Below are positions 1 through 8,251 of a DNA stretch of 64,000 nucleotides, piece by piece. The stretch's first letter is position 1; each line of letters begins with the position of its first letter. Source of the stretch: Catenulispora acidiphila DSM 44928 (lineage in GTDB: Bacteria > Actinomycetota > Actinomycetes > Streptomycetales > Catenulisporaceae). The position numbers and the translations under genes are program-made. The stretch lies in contig NC_013131.1 in NCBI RefSeq assembly GCF_000024025.1, forward strand, positions 6,324,001-6,388,000, read 5' to 3'. Below the pieces are notes generated by a model. That model did not search any database, was not told the origin of the DNA, and saw only the letters and a list, made by a program, of their open reading frames with translations.

Positions 1-147
1 CACGCGCGAGCATGCCCGATCGGTCGTGGAACCGATACTAGCAGCTTCCGGCCGGCCGCCGTGACCACGGGTCACCGCCCGAGGACCACCGCCGCCGCCG
101 TGGGAAGCTGGATCCGCACATCGAAAGATCCCCCGCGAGGAGCCGCA

Positions 148-540
148 GTGACCGACAACGCCGCCCACCCCCAGGACATTCCCGCCGCCGCGGCCGACGG
201 CCGGGACGCCCCGGCCGAGCGCCGCGACCTGGCGGACGTCCCCGCGGTCGAGGTCATCGGCACCGTGACGGTCCACCTGATGAGCGCCGCGGCGGTCAAG
301 CTCGGCCTGGCCGAGAACGGCGAGGCCGACCTGGACCTGGACGAGGCCCGCAAGCTGATCACCGCCCTGGCCGGCCTGATCACCGCCGCCGCCCCCGAGA
401 TCGGCTCCCAGCACGCGGGCCCGCTGCGCGACGGCCTGCGCACGCTGCAGCTGGCGTTCCGCGAGGCCTCGCCGTTCCCGGACGAGCCGGGGCAGGGCCC
501 GGGCGAGAAGTTCACCGGAGCGGTCTACGCCCGCGCGTAG
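148..540 (+). CDS. DUF1844 family protein
   Basis: Small acidic cytoplasmic protein of 130 residues and unknown function. The GTG at 148 is chosen because GCGAGGAG lies just upstream; an earlier in-frame start at 61 has no ribosome site and would add a low-complexity stretch. The recognisable DUF1844 core runs from about residue 33 to the end, with the segment VIGTVTVHLMSAAAVKLGL and a helix rich in Asp/Leu. In many actinomycetes this gene neighbours infC and an SseB gene; here SseB is nearby (2.5 kb) but no infC follows. The family assignment is good; the function is unknown. Confidence 0.85.
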   Translation: MTDNAAHPQDIPAAAADGRDAPAERRDLADVPAVEVIGTVTVHLMSAAAVKLGLAENGEADLDLDEARKLITALAGLITAAAPEIGSQHAGPLRDGLRTLQLAFREASPFPDEPGQGPGEKFTGAVYARA

Positions 541-577
541 GCTGTTCGGTATATCAGAGAACGCATAAACTCGGCGT

Positions 578-1486
578 GTGTCCGAGGACGACCTGCCCCG
601 TGCGATCATCGTACTCCTGGCGGTGTTCTCCATCGTGTCCTTCGCCGCCGGCTCCGCGCTGGAGATGGCACGCCCGGACCTGCTCTTCCGGCACCCCTAC
701 TGGGTCAACCTGCTCTCCGGCATGACCGGCTTCACCACCAGCGGTTTCATCATCTCCGTGCTGTTCCGCCGGATCCAGCGCCGGCAGCAGCGCCGGGCGT
801 TCGCCGGCCGCGCCGGGCCCGAGATCAACCAGATCGCGACGGACGCCGACGCCGCCTTGTGGGCGATGCTCGGCCGACTCGACGAGGACGTCGAACGCGG
901 CGGCATCGGGGAGGCGGCCGCGACGGTGCGCGCCGTCCGGCAGCGCATCGACGGCGTCCGCGAGATCGGCGCGATCGTCGCGACCTTCCTGCACGGCGTG
1001 AAGGGGACGAGCAACCAGCCGGTCAGACGGGACGCCATCCTGTTCGGACGCTACGAATCGATGTCCGCGGCGGCGATGGCGGCTCCGCCGTGGGAGATCC
1101 CCGCCTACATCCGGGACGAGGCCCACGACCACGTCGGCGCCCTCGTCACCCTGGCGGAGGGCTCCGGACTCGCCGAGATGACCGAGCGGGGCGACACCCG
1201 CATCGTGCTGGCCCGGCTCCGGCGCGAGACCGCCGCCTGGCGCGAGGATCCGGACGTCCACCAGCTGATGCAGACCACGCTGGACCGCCTGCGCGAGCTG
1301 ATGATCGGCGGAGCGCACCGCGACTTCGAGACCGAGATAGAGGTCGCGCTGCGGACGTATGAGGACGTGGCGACCCGTCCGGTCAGCATCGTCCGCTCGC
1401 TGGCCGCCCTCGCCGTGACGGCGCTCGAGCTGTCCAGTGGCGACCGATTCTCCAAGGAGATCCTGCGCGAGCTGGGGATGGATTAA
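578..1486 (+). CDS. Hypothetical membrane protein with two N-terminal helices
   Basis: 302 residues from a GTG start. Residues 8-28 and about 46-66 are hydrophobic and look like a transmembrane hairpin. The rest is a soluble, charged, helical region rich in Arg/Glu without a motif I recognise. The short linker RRIQRRQQRR after the second helix favours a cytoplasmic C-terminal domain. It begins 37 nt after the DUF1844 gene and may be co-transcribed with it. No function can be assigned. Confidence 0.7.
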   Translation: MSEDDLPRAIIVLLAVFSIVSFAAGSALEMARPDLLFRHPYWVNLLSGMTGFTTSGFIISVLFRRIQRRQQRRAFAGRAGPEINQIATDADAALWAMLGRLDEDVERGGIGEAAATVRAVRQRIDGVREIGAIVATFLHGVKGTSNQPVRRDAILFGRYESMSAAAMAAPPWEIPAYIRDEAHDHVGALVTLAEGSGLAEMTERGDTRIVLARLRRETAAWREDPDVHQLMQTTLDRLRELMIGGAHRDFETEIEVALRTYEDVATRPVSIVRSLAALAVTALELSSGDRFSKEILRELGMD

Positions 1487-1565
1487 TCAGTTGTCCGAAC
1501 TCTGCGAGCGCGGCAATCTGTACTCACCAAGCGGATCCGAAGCCGAGATCGGAAGGAGCAGGGAC

Positions 1566-1643
1566 ATGACCGTCGCAGCGACCCGACTGTGCGTCCTCCG
1601 GTACCTGTGCCTTATGCGCCTTCCGGAGGAGATCTCGGCCTGA
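1566..1643 (+). CDS. Candidate 25-residue leader peptide upstream of a terminator and tRNA genes
   Basis: ATG at 1566 follows the purine-rich GGAAGGAGCAGGG and opens a 25-codon frame ending in TGA at 1643. The peptide contains five Leu (codons CTG, CTC, CTG, CTT, CTT), two Cys and four Arg. A strong intrinsic terminator follows 24 nt later, and then two tRNA genes whose anticodons (CAG and GAG) read exactly those Leu codons. That arrangement resembles an attenuation leader, but no downstream protein gene is in place to be controlled, and a tiny ORF can arise by chance. Confidence 0.35.
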   Translation: MTVAATRLCVLRYLCLMRLPEEISA

Positions 1644-1666
1644 CCGTCACCACATGACGGTCCCAG

Positions 1667-1709
1667 GGCCGCCCGCCGGAAGGGGAACCTCCGGGCGGGC
1701 GGCCTTTTC
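1667..1709 (+). terminator. Intrinsic terminator
   Basis: A 13-bp GC-rich stem (arms at 1667-1679 and 1691-1704, one bulged G) closes an 11-nt loop and is followed directly by TTTTCT. It lies downstream of the 25-codon ORF and upstream of the tRNA genes. Confidence 0.85.
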
Positions 1710-1747
1710 TCGTGGCGCCGCGAGCCCGGAAGCAGCAGCAAAGACCT

Positions 1748-1821
1748 GCTTCCGTAGCCCAATCGGTAGAGGCGCGGCGTTCAGAACGCCGTCAGTGCGG
1801 GTTCGAATCCCGCCGGGAGCA
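1748..1821 (+). tRNA. tRNA with CAG anticodon but a short variable loop
   Basis: A full cloverleaf can be drawn. Acceptor arms are GCTTCCG/CGGGAGC, with one T-G wobble. The D arm is GCC/GGC, and the anticodon stem is CGGCG/CGCCG around loop TTCAGAA. The variable loop is TCAGT, the T arm is GCGGG/CCCGC with TTCGAAT, and A is the discriminator. Loop positions 34-36 read CAG, which would decode the Leu codon CUG, yet bacterial tRNA-Leu normally has a long variable arm and this one has five bases. CCA is not encoded (ACCC follows). Its amino-acid identity is therefore uncertain. It ends 7 nt before a normal tRNA-Leu. Confidence 0.8.
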
Positions 1822-1828
1822 CCCGCGA

Positions 1829-1917
1829 GCACTCGTGCTGCAACTGGTTGACAGCCCGGTCTGAGAAGCCGGGGCCCGGCGACGGGCATAAGGGTTCGAA
1901 TCCCTTCGAGTGCACCA
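1829..1917 (+). tRNA. tRNA-Leu (GAG)
   Basis: Type II tRNA. Acceptor arms are GCACTCG/CGAGTGC, the D stem CTG/CAG, and the anticodon stem CCGGT/GCCGG around loop CTGAGAA (anticodon GAG). A long variable arm has the stem GCCCG/CGGGC. The T arm is AAGGG/CCCTT with loop TTCGAAT, and the discriminator is A followed by an encoded CCA. It reads CUC and CUU codons. Confidence 0.95.
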
Positions 1918-1935
1918 GAAGTCGCTTGTCGACGG

Positions 1936-2481
1936 TCAGCTGGTCGGCAGCACGCGGTAGCGGACGAGCAGAGAACCCGTCGGCGAGACCTCGGTCTCGA
2001 GCGTCTCCAGCGCGATCCCCGGCAGGCCGTCGAGCAGGCGTCGTCCGCCGCCGGCGATGCGGGGGGCGATCACGAGCCGGAGCTCGTCGACCGCGCCGGC
2101 GGCGAGCAGCTCCCGGGCGACCGAGAGGCTGGCGTGGACGCCGATGTCGCCGCCGCTCTGCGCTTTGAGCGCGCGCACGGCTGGGACCAGGCCGCCGTCC
2201 TGGAGGACCGTCGCGTTCTGCCAGTCGGCGTCGAGGGGTGTCGAGGTCGCGACGTGCTTGGCGACCCCGTTGATGAAGCTCGCGAACGGTTCGATGTCGC
2301 TCTTCGGCCAGAACCGCGCCCATGCGCTGTAGCTGCGGCGGCCGAGGATGACGGCGTCCTGGGAGCCGATGACGTCGGCGAGGTTGGCCTCCATCGCCTC
2401 GTCCCAGTTGGCGATGAAGTCGTCCGGGTCCTCGGCGACTCCGTCGAGGGATGTCAATTCGTACACGACGACCTTGCGCAT
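1936..2481 (-). CDS. Dihydrofolate reductase-like (RibD C-terminal family) protein
   Basis: 181 residues starting MRKVVVYELTSLDGVAEDP, the usual first strand and helix of the DHFR/RibD C-terminal fold. Other family segments are VILGRRSYSAWARFW (dinucleotide-binding region) and a late ELRLVIAPRIAGGGRRLL strand-loop. It probably binds NADPH; the substrate is unknown, and these stand-alone actinomycete proteins are generally not true folate enzymes. The start lies 16 nt after the stop of the mycosin-SseB gene on the same strand, so it is probably the last gene of that operon. Its 3' end faces the tRNA-Leu gene. Confidence 0.85.
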   Translation of the reverse strand: MRKVVVYELTSLDGVAEDPDDFIANWDEAMEANLADVIGSQDAVILGRRSYSAWARFWPKSDIEPFASFINGVAKHVATSTPLDADWQNATVLQDGGLVPAVRALKAQSGGDIGVHASLSVARELLAAGAVDELRLVIAPRIAGGGRRLLDGLPGIALETLETEVSPTGSLLVRYRVLPTS

Positions 2482-2497
2482 GCCGTCCGCCTCCGCC

Positions 2498-4558
2498 TCA
2501 GCTCGCGGTCGCCTCGTCGGCGGCCTCGCCGGCATTGTCGCCGGTCTCGGTCTCGGTCTCGGTCTCGGTCCTCGCCTCGGCCTCGGTCTTCTCCAGCAGC
2601 GCGGCGAAGGCGCGCACGGCAGCCGGCTCGACCTCCAGGAACGACGGCCGCGCCAGGTCCACCAACACGATCTCCGCCCCCTCGGCCAGCGCCGCCGCAC
2701 AGGCCCGCGGGAACGCCACCGGCATCGGCCGCGCCTCCGGGTTCCACTCGACGAGCGCGCGCACCGAGGTGAACACCGGCAGCGCGCGCGTGCCGTCCGG
2801 CGCGACCAGCGTCACCAGCGCCATGTCGCTGTTCTTGTCGCGGCGCAGGGTGCGGCCCTGGTCGTCGGTCACTTCCTCGGCCTCGCCGAGCACCGCGACG
2901 ATCGGCGCCAGGACGCGCGCGTTGAGCAGGTACCCGTACGCGTGCTCGACCGCCGCTTCGCTCCGGCCGTGCGCCTCCAGGACGGCCAGCAGCGCAGGGT
3001 CGGCGCCTCCGTCGTCGTTGGTGAAGGCGGAGGGAGCCAGCGTGCGTCCTGCGAAGTCGGTCATGGGCTCGACTTTAGTGGGAGCCCAGACGCGCGGCTG
3101 CTCGGGCACGGGTGCCGGGATCTCGGCCGGGACCCCGGCCAAAAACGGATTCGGCACCGTCACCGACACCGGCGGCATGGGCCCGGGCACCGGCATCGGA
3201 CCGATCGGCATCGGCCCGAGCGGCATGAACCCGATCGGCATCGGCAGGGGCACCGGTATCACGACCGGCGCCAGCAACGCCGCGGCCCGCGCGCGCCGAC
3301 GTCCCCGCGCCACGAACCACCCGCCGAGTACCAGCGACCCGGTCACCGCCACCGCGGCGTCGACCATCCCGCGCCGGCGCTCGTTCAGCCCGCCGATCCG
3401 CTGCTCGGCCACCACCTCCGGCCCGAAGCCGAAGTACTTCGCCCCCTGATACGGCGACGCCTTCGGCGCGGGCGGCGTCCCGGCCACCCCCGCCGCCGCC
3501 TTCAGCGCCGCCACCGGGTCCACGATCCCATTCCCGAGCTGGTCGTTCCGTCCCTGCGCCGGGCGGTGCGACGCGGTGTCCTTCACGATCTGCGCCACCT
3601 GCTCCGGGCTCAGCGCCGGATTCTCCGAGCGGATCAGCGCCACGACCCCGGCGACGTAGGCGCACGCCGGGCTCGTCCCCGCGCCGACCAGGATGTCGTC
3701 GCCGATCTCGGGACCGAAGTCGGCGTAGGTGTCCCCCGCCAGGTCGTTGACCGGCAGCGCCATCGGAATGGCGACGCCGGGTGCGGCGACCGCCACGTCC
3801 CATCCGGTCGAGGAGAAGAAGGCGCGCTTGCCGTTCTGGTCCACCGCCGCCACGCCGATGACCCCGCGCTCGCCGGCCGGGTACTCCGTGACGTCCTTCG
3901 ACGGCTTGTCGCCGGAGTTGCCCGCCGACACCACCACCGACACGCCGTGCGCGATGGCGTAGCGCACCGCGTCGGCCTCGTTCGTGCTGTCGCTGTCCGC
4001 GCCGGACACCGTGCCGCCGAGGGACATGCTTATGACCTGCGCGCCGTGGTCGACGGCGTAGCGGATGCCCTGCGAGATCGGGGTGTGCGAGGCCTGCTGC
4101 AGCCCGGTGTCCGGGCTCTCGTCGTCCCGGATCACCCGCACCGACAGGATCTTCGCCGCCGGCGCGACGCCCATCACGCCCTGGCTGCCGCCGGGACCGT
4201 GCCCGTGCCCGGCGATCACCGAAGCCATCCCGGTCCCGTGCACGCCCCAGTCCGGATCCCCCGGCTTCCCACTCCCGCCGACCAGGTCCGGACCGGTCGT
4301 GACCTGCCCGGTCAGGTCCGCGCGCGAGCCCACGACGCCGGTGTCGAGCACCGCGACCGTGACGCCGGCGCCCTTGGTGGTCTTCCAGGCCTGCGGCAGG
4401 TTCAGGAACGTGATCGGCCACTGCGCCGACCGCACCTCGTCGGCCCGCGCCGCCGGCGCCGCGACCAGCACCGGGAGCAAGGCGGCGACCGCCAGGGCCG
4501 AGGCTCGGCGCACGCGCGTGGAAGTCCTGCTCGTCCCGAGCTCCGGAGCGGTCCTCAC
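2498..4558 (-). CDS. Fused type VII secretion-associated mycosin and SseB-domain protein
   Basis: 686 residues in one open frame. The N-terminal half is a subtilisin-family mycosin: signal peptide (about 17-39), catalytic Asp72 (VLDTG), His107 (WGVHGTG), oxyanion Asn214 (SAGNSG) and Ser296 (GAGTSPAC). A transmembrane helix follows at about 400-416. A Pro/Met-rich linker (about 430-495) then runs without a stop into an SseB N-terminal-like domain beginning near residue 499 (MTDFAGRTLAP), which ends in a repetitive Glu/Thr tail. Mycosins process type VII secretion substrates at the membrane; SseB's role is unclear. The GTG start overlaps the upstream stop by one base (TAGTG), so translation is coupled. 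An internal ATG at 3064 could also give a separate SseB protein, but it has no clear ribosome site. Confidence 0.8.
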   Translation of the reverse strand: MRTAPELGTSRTSTRVRRASALAVAALLPVLVAAPAARADEVRSAQWPITFLNLPQAWKTTKGAGVTVAVLDTGVVGSRADLTGQVTTGPDLVGGSGKPGDPDWGVHGTGMASVIAGHGHGPGGSQGVMGVAPAAKILSVRVIRDDESPDTGLQQASHTPISQGIRYAVDHGAQVISMSLGGTVSGADSDSTNEADAVRYAIAHGVSVVVSAGNSGDKPSKDVTEYPAGERGVIGVAAVDQNGKRAFFSSTGWDVAVAAPGVAIPMALPVNDLAGDTYADFGPEIGDDILVGAGTSPACAYVAGVVALIRSENPALSPEQVAQIVKDTASHRPAQGRNDQLGNGIVDPVAALKAAAGVAGTPPAPKASPYQGAKYFGFGPEVVAEQRIGGLNERRRGMVDAAVAVTGSLVLGGWFVARGRRRARAAALLAPVVIPVPLPMPIGFMPLGPMPIGPMPVPGPMPPVSVTVPNPFLAGVPAEIPAPVPEQPRVWAPTKVEPMTDFAGRTLAPSAFTNDDGGADPALLAVLEAHGRSEAAVEHAYGYLLNARVLAPIVAVLGEAEEVTDDQGRTLRRDKNSDMALVTLVAPDGTRALPVFTSVRALVEWNPEARPMPVAFPRACAAALAEGAEIVLVDLARPSFLEVEPAAVRAFAALLEKTEAEARTETETETETGDNAGEAADEATAS

Positions 4559-5280
4559 TAGCCCTTCCCCGTATTGGTGAACTCGTTGGCGAAAATCTGG
4601 GACAGCCCGGACGCCGCCTGCACCGGCGGCGAATCGGCGACCAGATCCTTGCCGAGCCCGGTCCGCAGGTCCGTGTCCGTGGAACCGGCGCGGCCGTCGC
4701 CGAACGCCGTCACCACATAGATGAGGTACGAGCCGTCGTTGGAAGCCTGGGAGTCCCACGCCACGCGCTGGGTGTCCGTGAGGCCGGCGGCCACCGTACG
4801 GGGAAAGGGGACCACGTCCGGCATCGTGTCCGGCTGCTTGGCGGCCTCGTCGGGCGTCCACTGCCGCCAGACCTTGTCCCGCGCGGAGGCCTCGCCGCCG
4901 ATGACCACGACGCCGACCGTGGCGAAGACGGTCTGCGTGATGTCGGTGTACGTGGCGCGCAGAACCTTGACACACGATGTGCCCGGAGCCTCCGAGGCCA
5001 GTTCGAGAAGGAAGTCCGCCGGCAGCACGGCGCAGGCCGCGGGATCGGCGATGCCCAGGCGCACGTATTGGCTCCCGAGCGTCACGGTCGCCGGGAACAC
5101 CTGCTCGACCGGCTTCGTGCGCCACAGCGCGCGCACCGCCTCATCGGCCTGCCGCGCGGGCGAGACCACCGCGGGCTGGACGCCTTTCGCCGACGCGGAC
5201 GTGGCCAGTACCGCGGTCGCCGCCACCGCCGCCCCGACCGCGACGCTCACCGCCGCGCCGATCCAGTAGCGCTCAGGCAT
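4558..5280 (-). CDS. Hypothetical secreted or membrane-anchored protein next to mycosin
   Basis: 240 residues starting MPERYWIGAAVSVAVGAAV; residues 8-30 form one hydrophobic segment that can be a signal anchor, and the rest is predicted extracellular. No catalytic motif is visible. The stop codon overlaps the GTG of the mycosin gene, so the two are probably made together, which hints at a type VII secretion accessory role (inference from position). An upstream in-frame ATG at 5331 would place extra charged residues before the anchor and is less likely. Confidence 0.7.
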   Translation of the reverse strand: MPERYWIGAAVSVAVGAAVAATAVLATSASAKGVQPAVVSPARQADEAVRALWRTKPVEQVFPATVTLGSQYVRLGIADPAACAVLPADFLLELASEAPGTSCVKVLRATYTDITQTVFATVGVVVIGGEASARDKVWRQWTPDEAAKQPDTMPDVVPFPRTVAAGLTDTQRVAWDSQASNDGSYLIYVVTAFGDGRAGSTDTDLRTGLGKDLVADSPPVQAASGLSQIFANEFTNTGKG

Positions 5281-5437
5281 GCCGCTCCGCGTCCACCCAA
5301 CACCCCTCTTCACTCTCGAACCCCAGAACACTAGCGGCCGGTCCGCCGCCGGCGTAACCCGAACTCTTCCTACTCACCGGTACCAAACCGCCGCCGCCAC
5401 CTACCGCGCCGCCGCTCGCGTGTGCGACGCTGATCTC

Positions 5438-6661
5438 ATGCCCGCCTCCCCGCCCGGACCCGCAGCGGACCGCCGCCGCCTCGACACCGCGACCGCCGCC
5501 TTCGAGCCGCCGTTCGCCGCCGTCGACCTCGACGCGTTCCACGCCAACGCCCAGGACCTGACCCGGCGCGCCGCGGGCAAGGCGATCCGCGTGGCCAGCA
5601 AGTCGGTGCGCTGCCGGGCGCTGCTGGAGGAAGTGCTGAGCCTGCCGGGCTACCAGGGCATCCTGGGCTTCACGCTGCCGGAGGCGCTGTGGCTGGCGGC
5701 GGAGGGCTTCGACGACATCGTCGTGGCCTACCCCTCGGCCGACCGCGCCGCCTACGCCGAGCTGGCCGCCGACGCCACCGCGCTGGCCGCCGTCACGGTC
5801 ATGATCGACAGCACCGACCACCTGGACCTGATCGAGAAGGCGGTGGCCGGCACGCCCGGCGGGCAGTCCGCGCCGATCCGGGTCTGCATCGACATCGACG
5901 CCGCCTTCCACACCGCCGCCGGCCGGATCCGCATCGGCGCGCGCCGCTCCCCGCTGCACACTCCGGCGCAGGTCGCGGCGATGGCCCGGGAGGTGCTGCG
6001 GCGCGAGCAGTTCAAGCTGGTCGGGCTGATGGCCTACGAGTCGCAGATCGCCGGCGTCGGCGACGCGCCCCCCGGACGCCCGCTGCGCGGCGCGGCGATC
6101 CGCGCGATGCAGAGCCGCTCGGCGCGCGAGCTGGCGGCCCGGCGCGGCGCGATCGTCGCGGCGGTCCGCGAGCTGGCGCCGCTGGAGTTCGTCAACGGCG
6201 GCGGCACCGGCAGCATCGAGCGCACCACCGCCGAGGAGGCGGTCACCGAGATCGCCGCCGGCTCCGGCCTTTACCAGCCCTGGCTGTTCGACTCCTACCG
6301 CTCCTTCCGCGGCCGCCCCGCGGCGCTGTTCGCGCTGCCGGTGGTGCGCCGCCCGGGACCTGAGACCGCGACCGCGCTCGGCGGCGGCTACCCGGCCTCC
6401 GGCGCGGCGGGCAAGGATCGGCTCCCGCAGCCCTACCTGCCGCCGGGGCTGTCCTACGACCCGAACGAGGCCGCCGGCGAGGTCCAGACGCCGCTGCTGG
6501 GCAAGGTCGCGGCGAGCCTGCGCGTCGGCGACCGGGTGTGGTTCCGGCACACCAAGGCCGGCGAGCTGTGCGAGCGCTTCGACACGCTGCACCTGATCTC
6601 GGGCGACGAGGTGATCCGCTCCGTCCCGACGTACCGCGGCGAGGGTAAGACCTTCCTGTGA
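5438..6661 (+). CDS. Amino acid deaminase/aldolase (alanine-racemase-fold PLP enzyme)
   Basis: 407 residues with the N-terminal alanine-racemase TIM-barrel signature AAVDLDAFHANAQDL and the lysine expected to bind PLP in RVASKSVRCR. Further barrel strands include VCIDIDAAF and FVNGGGTGS (phosphate-binding loop). The C-terminal part resembles D-threonine aldolase-like enzymes, with a metal-site-like stretch RVGDRVWFRHTKAGELCERF. Substrate is unknown. ATG 5438 is chosen over 5279 because the earlier stretch lies in the divergent promoter region. The previous gene reads away on the other strand. Confidence 0.8.
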   Translation: MPASPPGPAADRRRLDTATAAFEPPFAAVDLDAFHANAQDLTRRAAGKAIRVASKSVRCRALLEEVLSLPGYQGILGFTLPEALWLAAEGFDDIVVAYPSADRAAYAELAADATALAAVTVMIDSTDHLDLIEKAVAGTPGGQSAPIRVCIDIDAAFHTAAGRIRIGARRSPLHTPAQVAAMAREVLRREQFKLVGLMAYESQIAGVGDAPPGRPLRGAAIRAMQSRSARELAARRGAIVAAVRELAPLEFVNGGGTGSIERTTAEEAVTEIAAGSGLYQPWLFDSYRSFRGRPAALFALPVVRRPGPETATALGGGYPASGAAGKDRLPQPYLPPGLSYDPNEAAGEVQTPLLGKVAASLRVGDRVWFRHTKAGELCERFDTLHLISGDEVIRSVPTYRGEGKTFL

Positions 6662-6722
6662 CGGTGGACGAAGCGGAACCCTTGCGTCACCTGCGTCGCA
6701 CGATCGTGATGAGCTGTGTTTG

Positions 6723-7245
6723 ATGCAGAATCGGCGGCGCACCGGGCGCCGGAAAGACGACGATCGCGCGACCGCTGGCCCGTGCTCTGAACATGCCGCT
6801 GTTCGCGAAGGACACCATCAAGGAGCGCATGCACGACGTCCTGACCGAGAACGGCCCGGTAGACCTGGCATGGTCGCAGCGGCTCGGCGCGGCGGCGATG
6901 GAAATGCTGTGGGTCCTGGCGGCCGACGCGCCGGAGTGCGTGCTGGAAGCCAACTTCTGGACCGGTCACGAGGGGCAGAACGCCTCGCTGCGCGCGCTGA
7001 GCGAGGGCGGAACGCTCGTCGAGGTCCACTGCTCGGCGCCACGGGACGTGGTCATCCAGCGGTTCCGCGAGCGCGGCGTGGCCGGCGAGCGCCACGCGGT
7101 GCATCCGGGTCTGACGCTGACGCCGGAGCGCTGGGAGGCGGATTTCAGCGGACCGGTCGGGATCGGGCGGGTGCTGGAAGTGGATACCACGGTGCCAGTG
7201 GACGTGGCGCGGGTCGCCGCTGAGGTGCGCGCGCTGCTGGGTTAA
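6723..7245 (+). pseudogene. P-loop kinase-like gene with a frameshift at codon 3
   Basis: The frame that ends at 7245 carries a clear Walker A, GGAPGAGKTTIARPL, encoded around 6733-6777, followed by an AAA/CPT-like small-molecule kinase fold (ECVLEANFW, VEVHCSAPRDVVIQRFRER). That frame has no usable start: TGA at 6721-6723 is immediately upstream, and the next in-frame ATG is 6793, after the P-loop. The ATG at 6723 is in another frame. Removing one A from the AA at 6729-6730 would give ATG CAG ATC GGC GGC, a normal start for this family. So this is either a real one-base insertion, a sequencing error, or initiation at a non-standard codon such as ATC 6730. Confidence 0.65.
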
Positions 7246-7253
7246 TGTGCTGC

Positions 7254-8246
7254 TCAGAAGTCCCCGTAATCCACCTGCCAGCAGGTCAACCCCATCCGCC
7301 GCCACAGCGCGACGACCCGCGACCGGTCGTCGAGCACCACCCGGACCGCGAACCGGTGCCGGACGTGCGCGTCGAACAGCTCGCCCTTGACGATGTCGTC
7401 CGCCCGCGTGTCGCCGGCCTTGCGCATCCACAGCTCGTCGTACGCCACGCCGTGCTTCGCCAGCCAGCGCTCGGTCCCGGCGCGCACGTCCTCGCCGCGC
7501 CCGGACAGCAGGACGACGCGGTCCCCGCGTGCGGCGAACGCGACCAGGGCGTCGGCGGTCGCGGCGATCAGCTCGTCGGTCTCGACCTTCTGCCAGTCGT
7601 ACGGCCCGCGGTTCCTGTTGTCGGCCAGCGTGCCGTCGATGTCGCACAGCACGGCCGCCGGCAGCGCCGGGTCCGGCACGTAGGCCGAGACCGGCGCGAC
7701 GGCGTTCAGGTCGGCGGCGGTCAGCTTCCAGCCCGAGGACTTCGTCGAGGCCAGCCGCAGCGCCATGGCCCGGATGTGCTCCTCCCCCACCGGGTTCGGG
7801 CGCTGCGCGTCGCGCTTGACGCACTCCTCGACGTCCACGTCCGTCAGGTCGTGCACCTGAAACGCCGCCCGGCCGCCGAGCAGGTTCTTCAGCCGCTTCG
7901 GGATCCGCGAGACCAGGTGGGTGTTGTCCACGACGACGTCGAACCCACCCTCGACCGCGGCGAGCACCACCGCGTCCTGCACCGCCAGCACCGTCTCCTC
8001 GTACCGGCGGCCCAGGCGCTTGGAGCCGTCGTTGTCGTCCATCATCCGGCGCAGCTCGTCCAGGCTGACACGCCGCATCCGGCCCTCGGACTCCGCCATC
8101 ATCCGCCGCGCCAGCGTCGACTTCCCCGACGCCGGCAGCCCGCGCATCACATGGACCACCGGCTTGGCGGCCCGCACGCCGGGACCGGTGGGCACCGTCT
8201 CGGGTCCGGCGTCCGGGAACGCGTCGTCGATGGAGTGGTCTTCCAT
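7254..8246 (-). CDS. T4 Pnkp-like polynucleotide 5'-kinase/3'-phosphatase
   Basis: 330 residues with two domains in the order seen in phage T4 PseT. The kinase has P-loop RGLPASGKSTLARRM at about 35-49, then a long kinase domain. The HAD phosphatase has CDIDGTLADNRNRGPYDW at about 200-217 and ends with the family-typical VDYGDF. Such enzymes convert 2',3'-cyclic phosphate and 5'-OH RNA ends to ligatable 3'-OH and 5'-phosphate. It lies directly downstream of the Rnl1-type ligase part, separated only by a 7-nt tandem repeat, as in phage RNA-repair pairs. Insertion of the 30-kb element has cut it off from the other repair genes and perhaps from its promoter. Confidence 0.85.
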   Translation of the reverse strand: MEDHSIDDAFPDAGPETVPTGPGVRAAKPVVHVMRGLPASGKSTLARRMMAESEGRMRRVSLDELRRMMDDNDGSKRLGRRYEETVLAVQDAVVLAAVEGGFDVVVDNTHLVSRIPKRLKNLLGGRAAFQVHDLTDVDVEECVKRDAQRPNPVGEEHIRAMALRLASTKSSGWKLTAADLNAVAPVSAYVPDPALPAAVLCDIDGTLADNRNRGPYDWQKVETDELIAATADALVAFAARGDRVVLLSGRGEDVRAGTERWLAKHGVAYDELWMRKAGDTRADDIVKGELFDAHVRHRFAVRVVLDDRSRVVALWRRMGLTCWQVDYGDF

Positions 8247-8251
8247 GTGTC

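Noticed and set aside
1748-1821. Calling the CAG tRNA a normal tRNA-Leu
   Set aside because: Its variable loop is five bases, whereas tRNA-Leu in bacteria has a long arm; identity left open.
2348-4561. Plus-strand open frame of 737 codons
   Set aside because: Antisense to the mycosin-SseB gene, dominated by His/Arg-rich runs.
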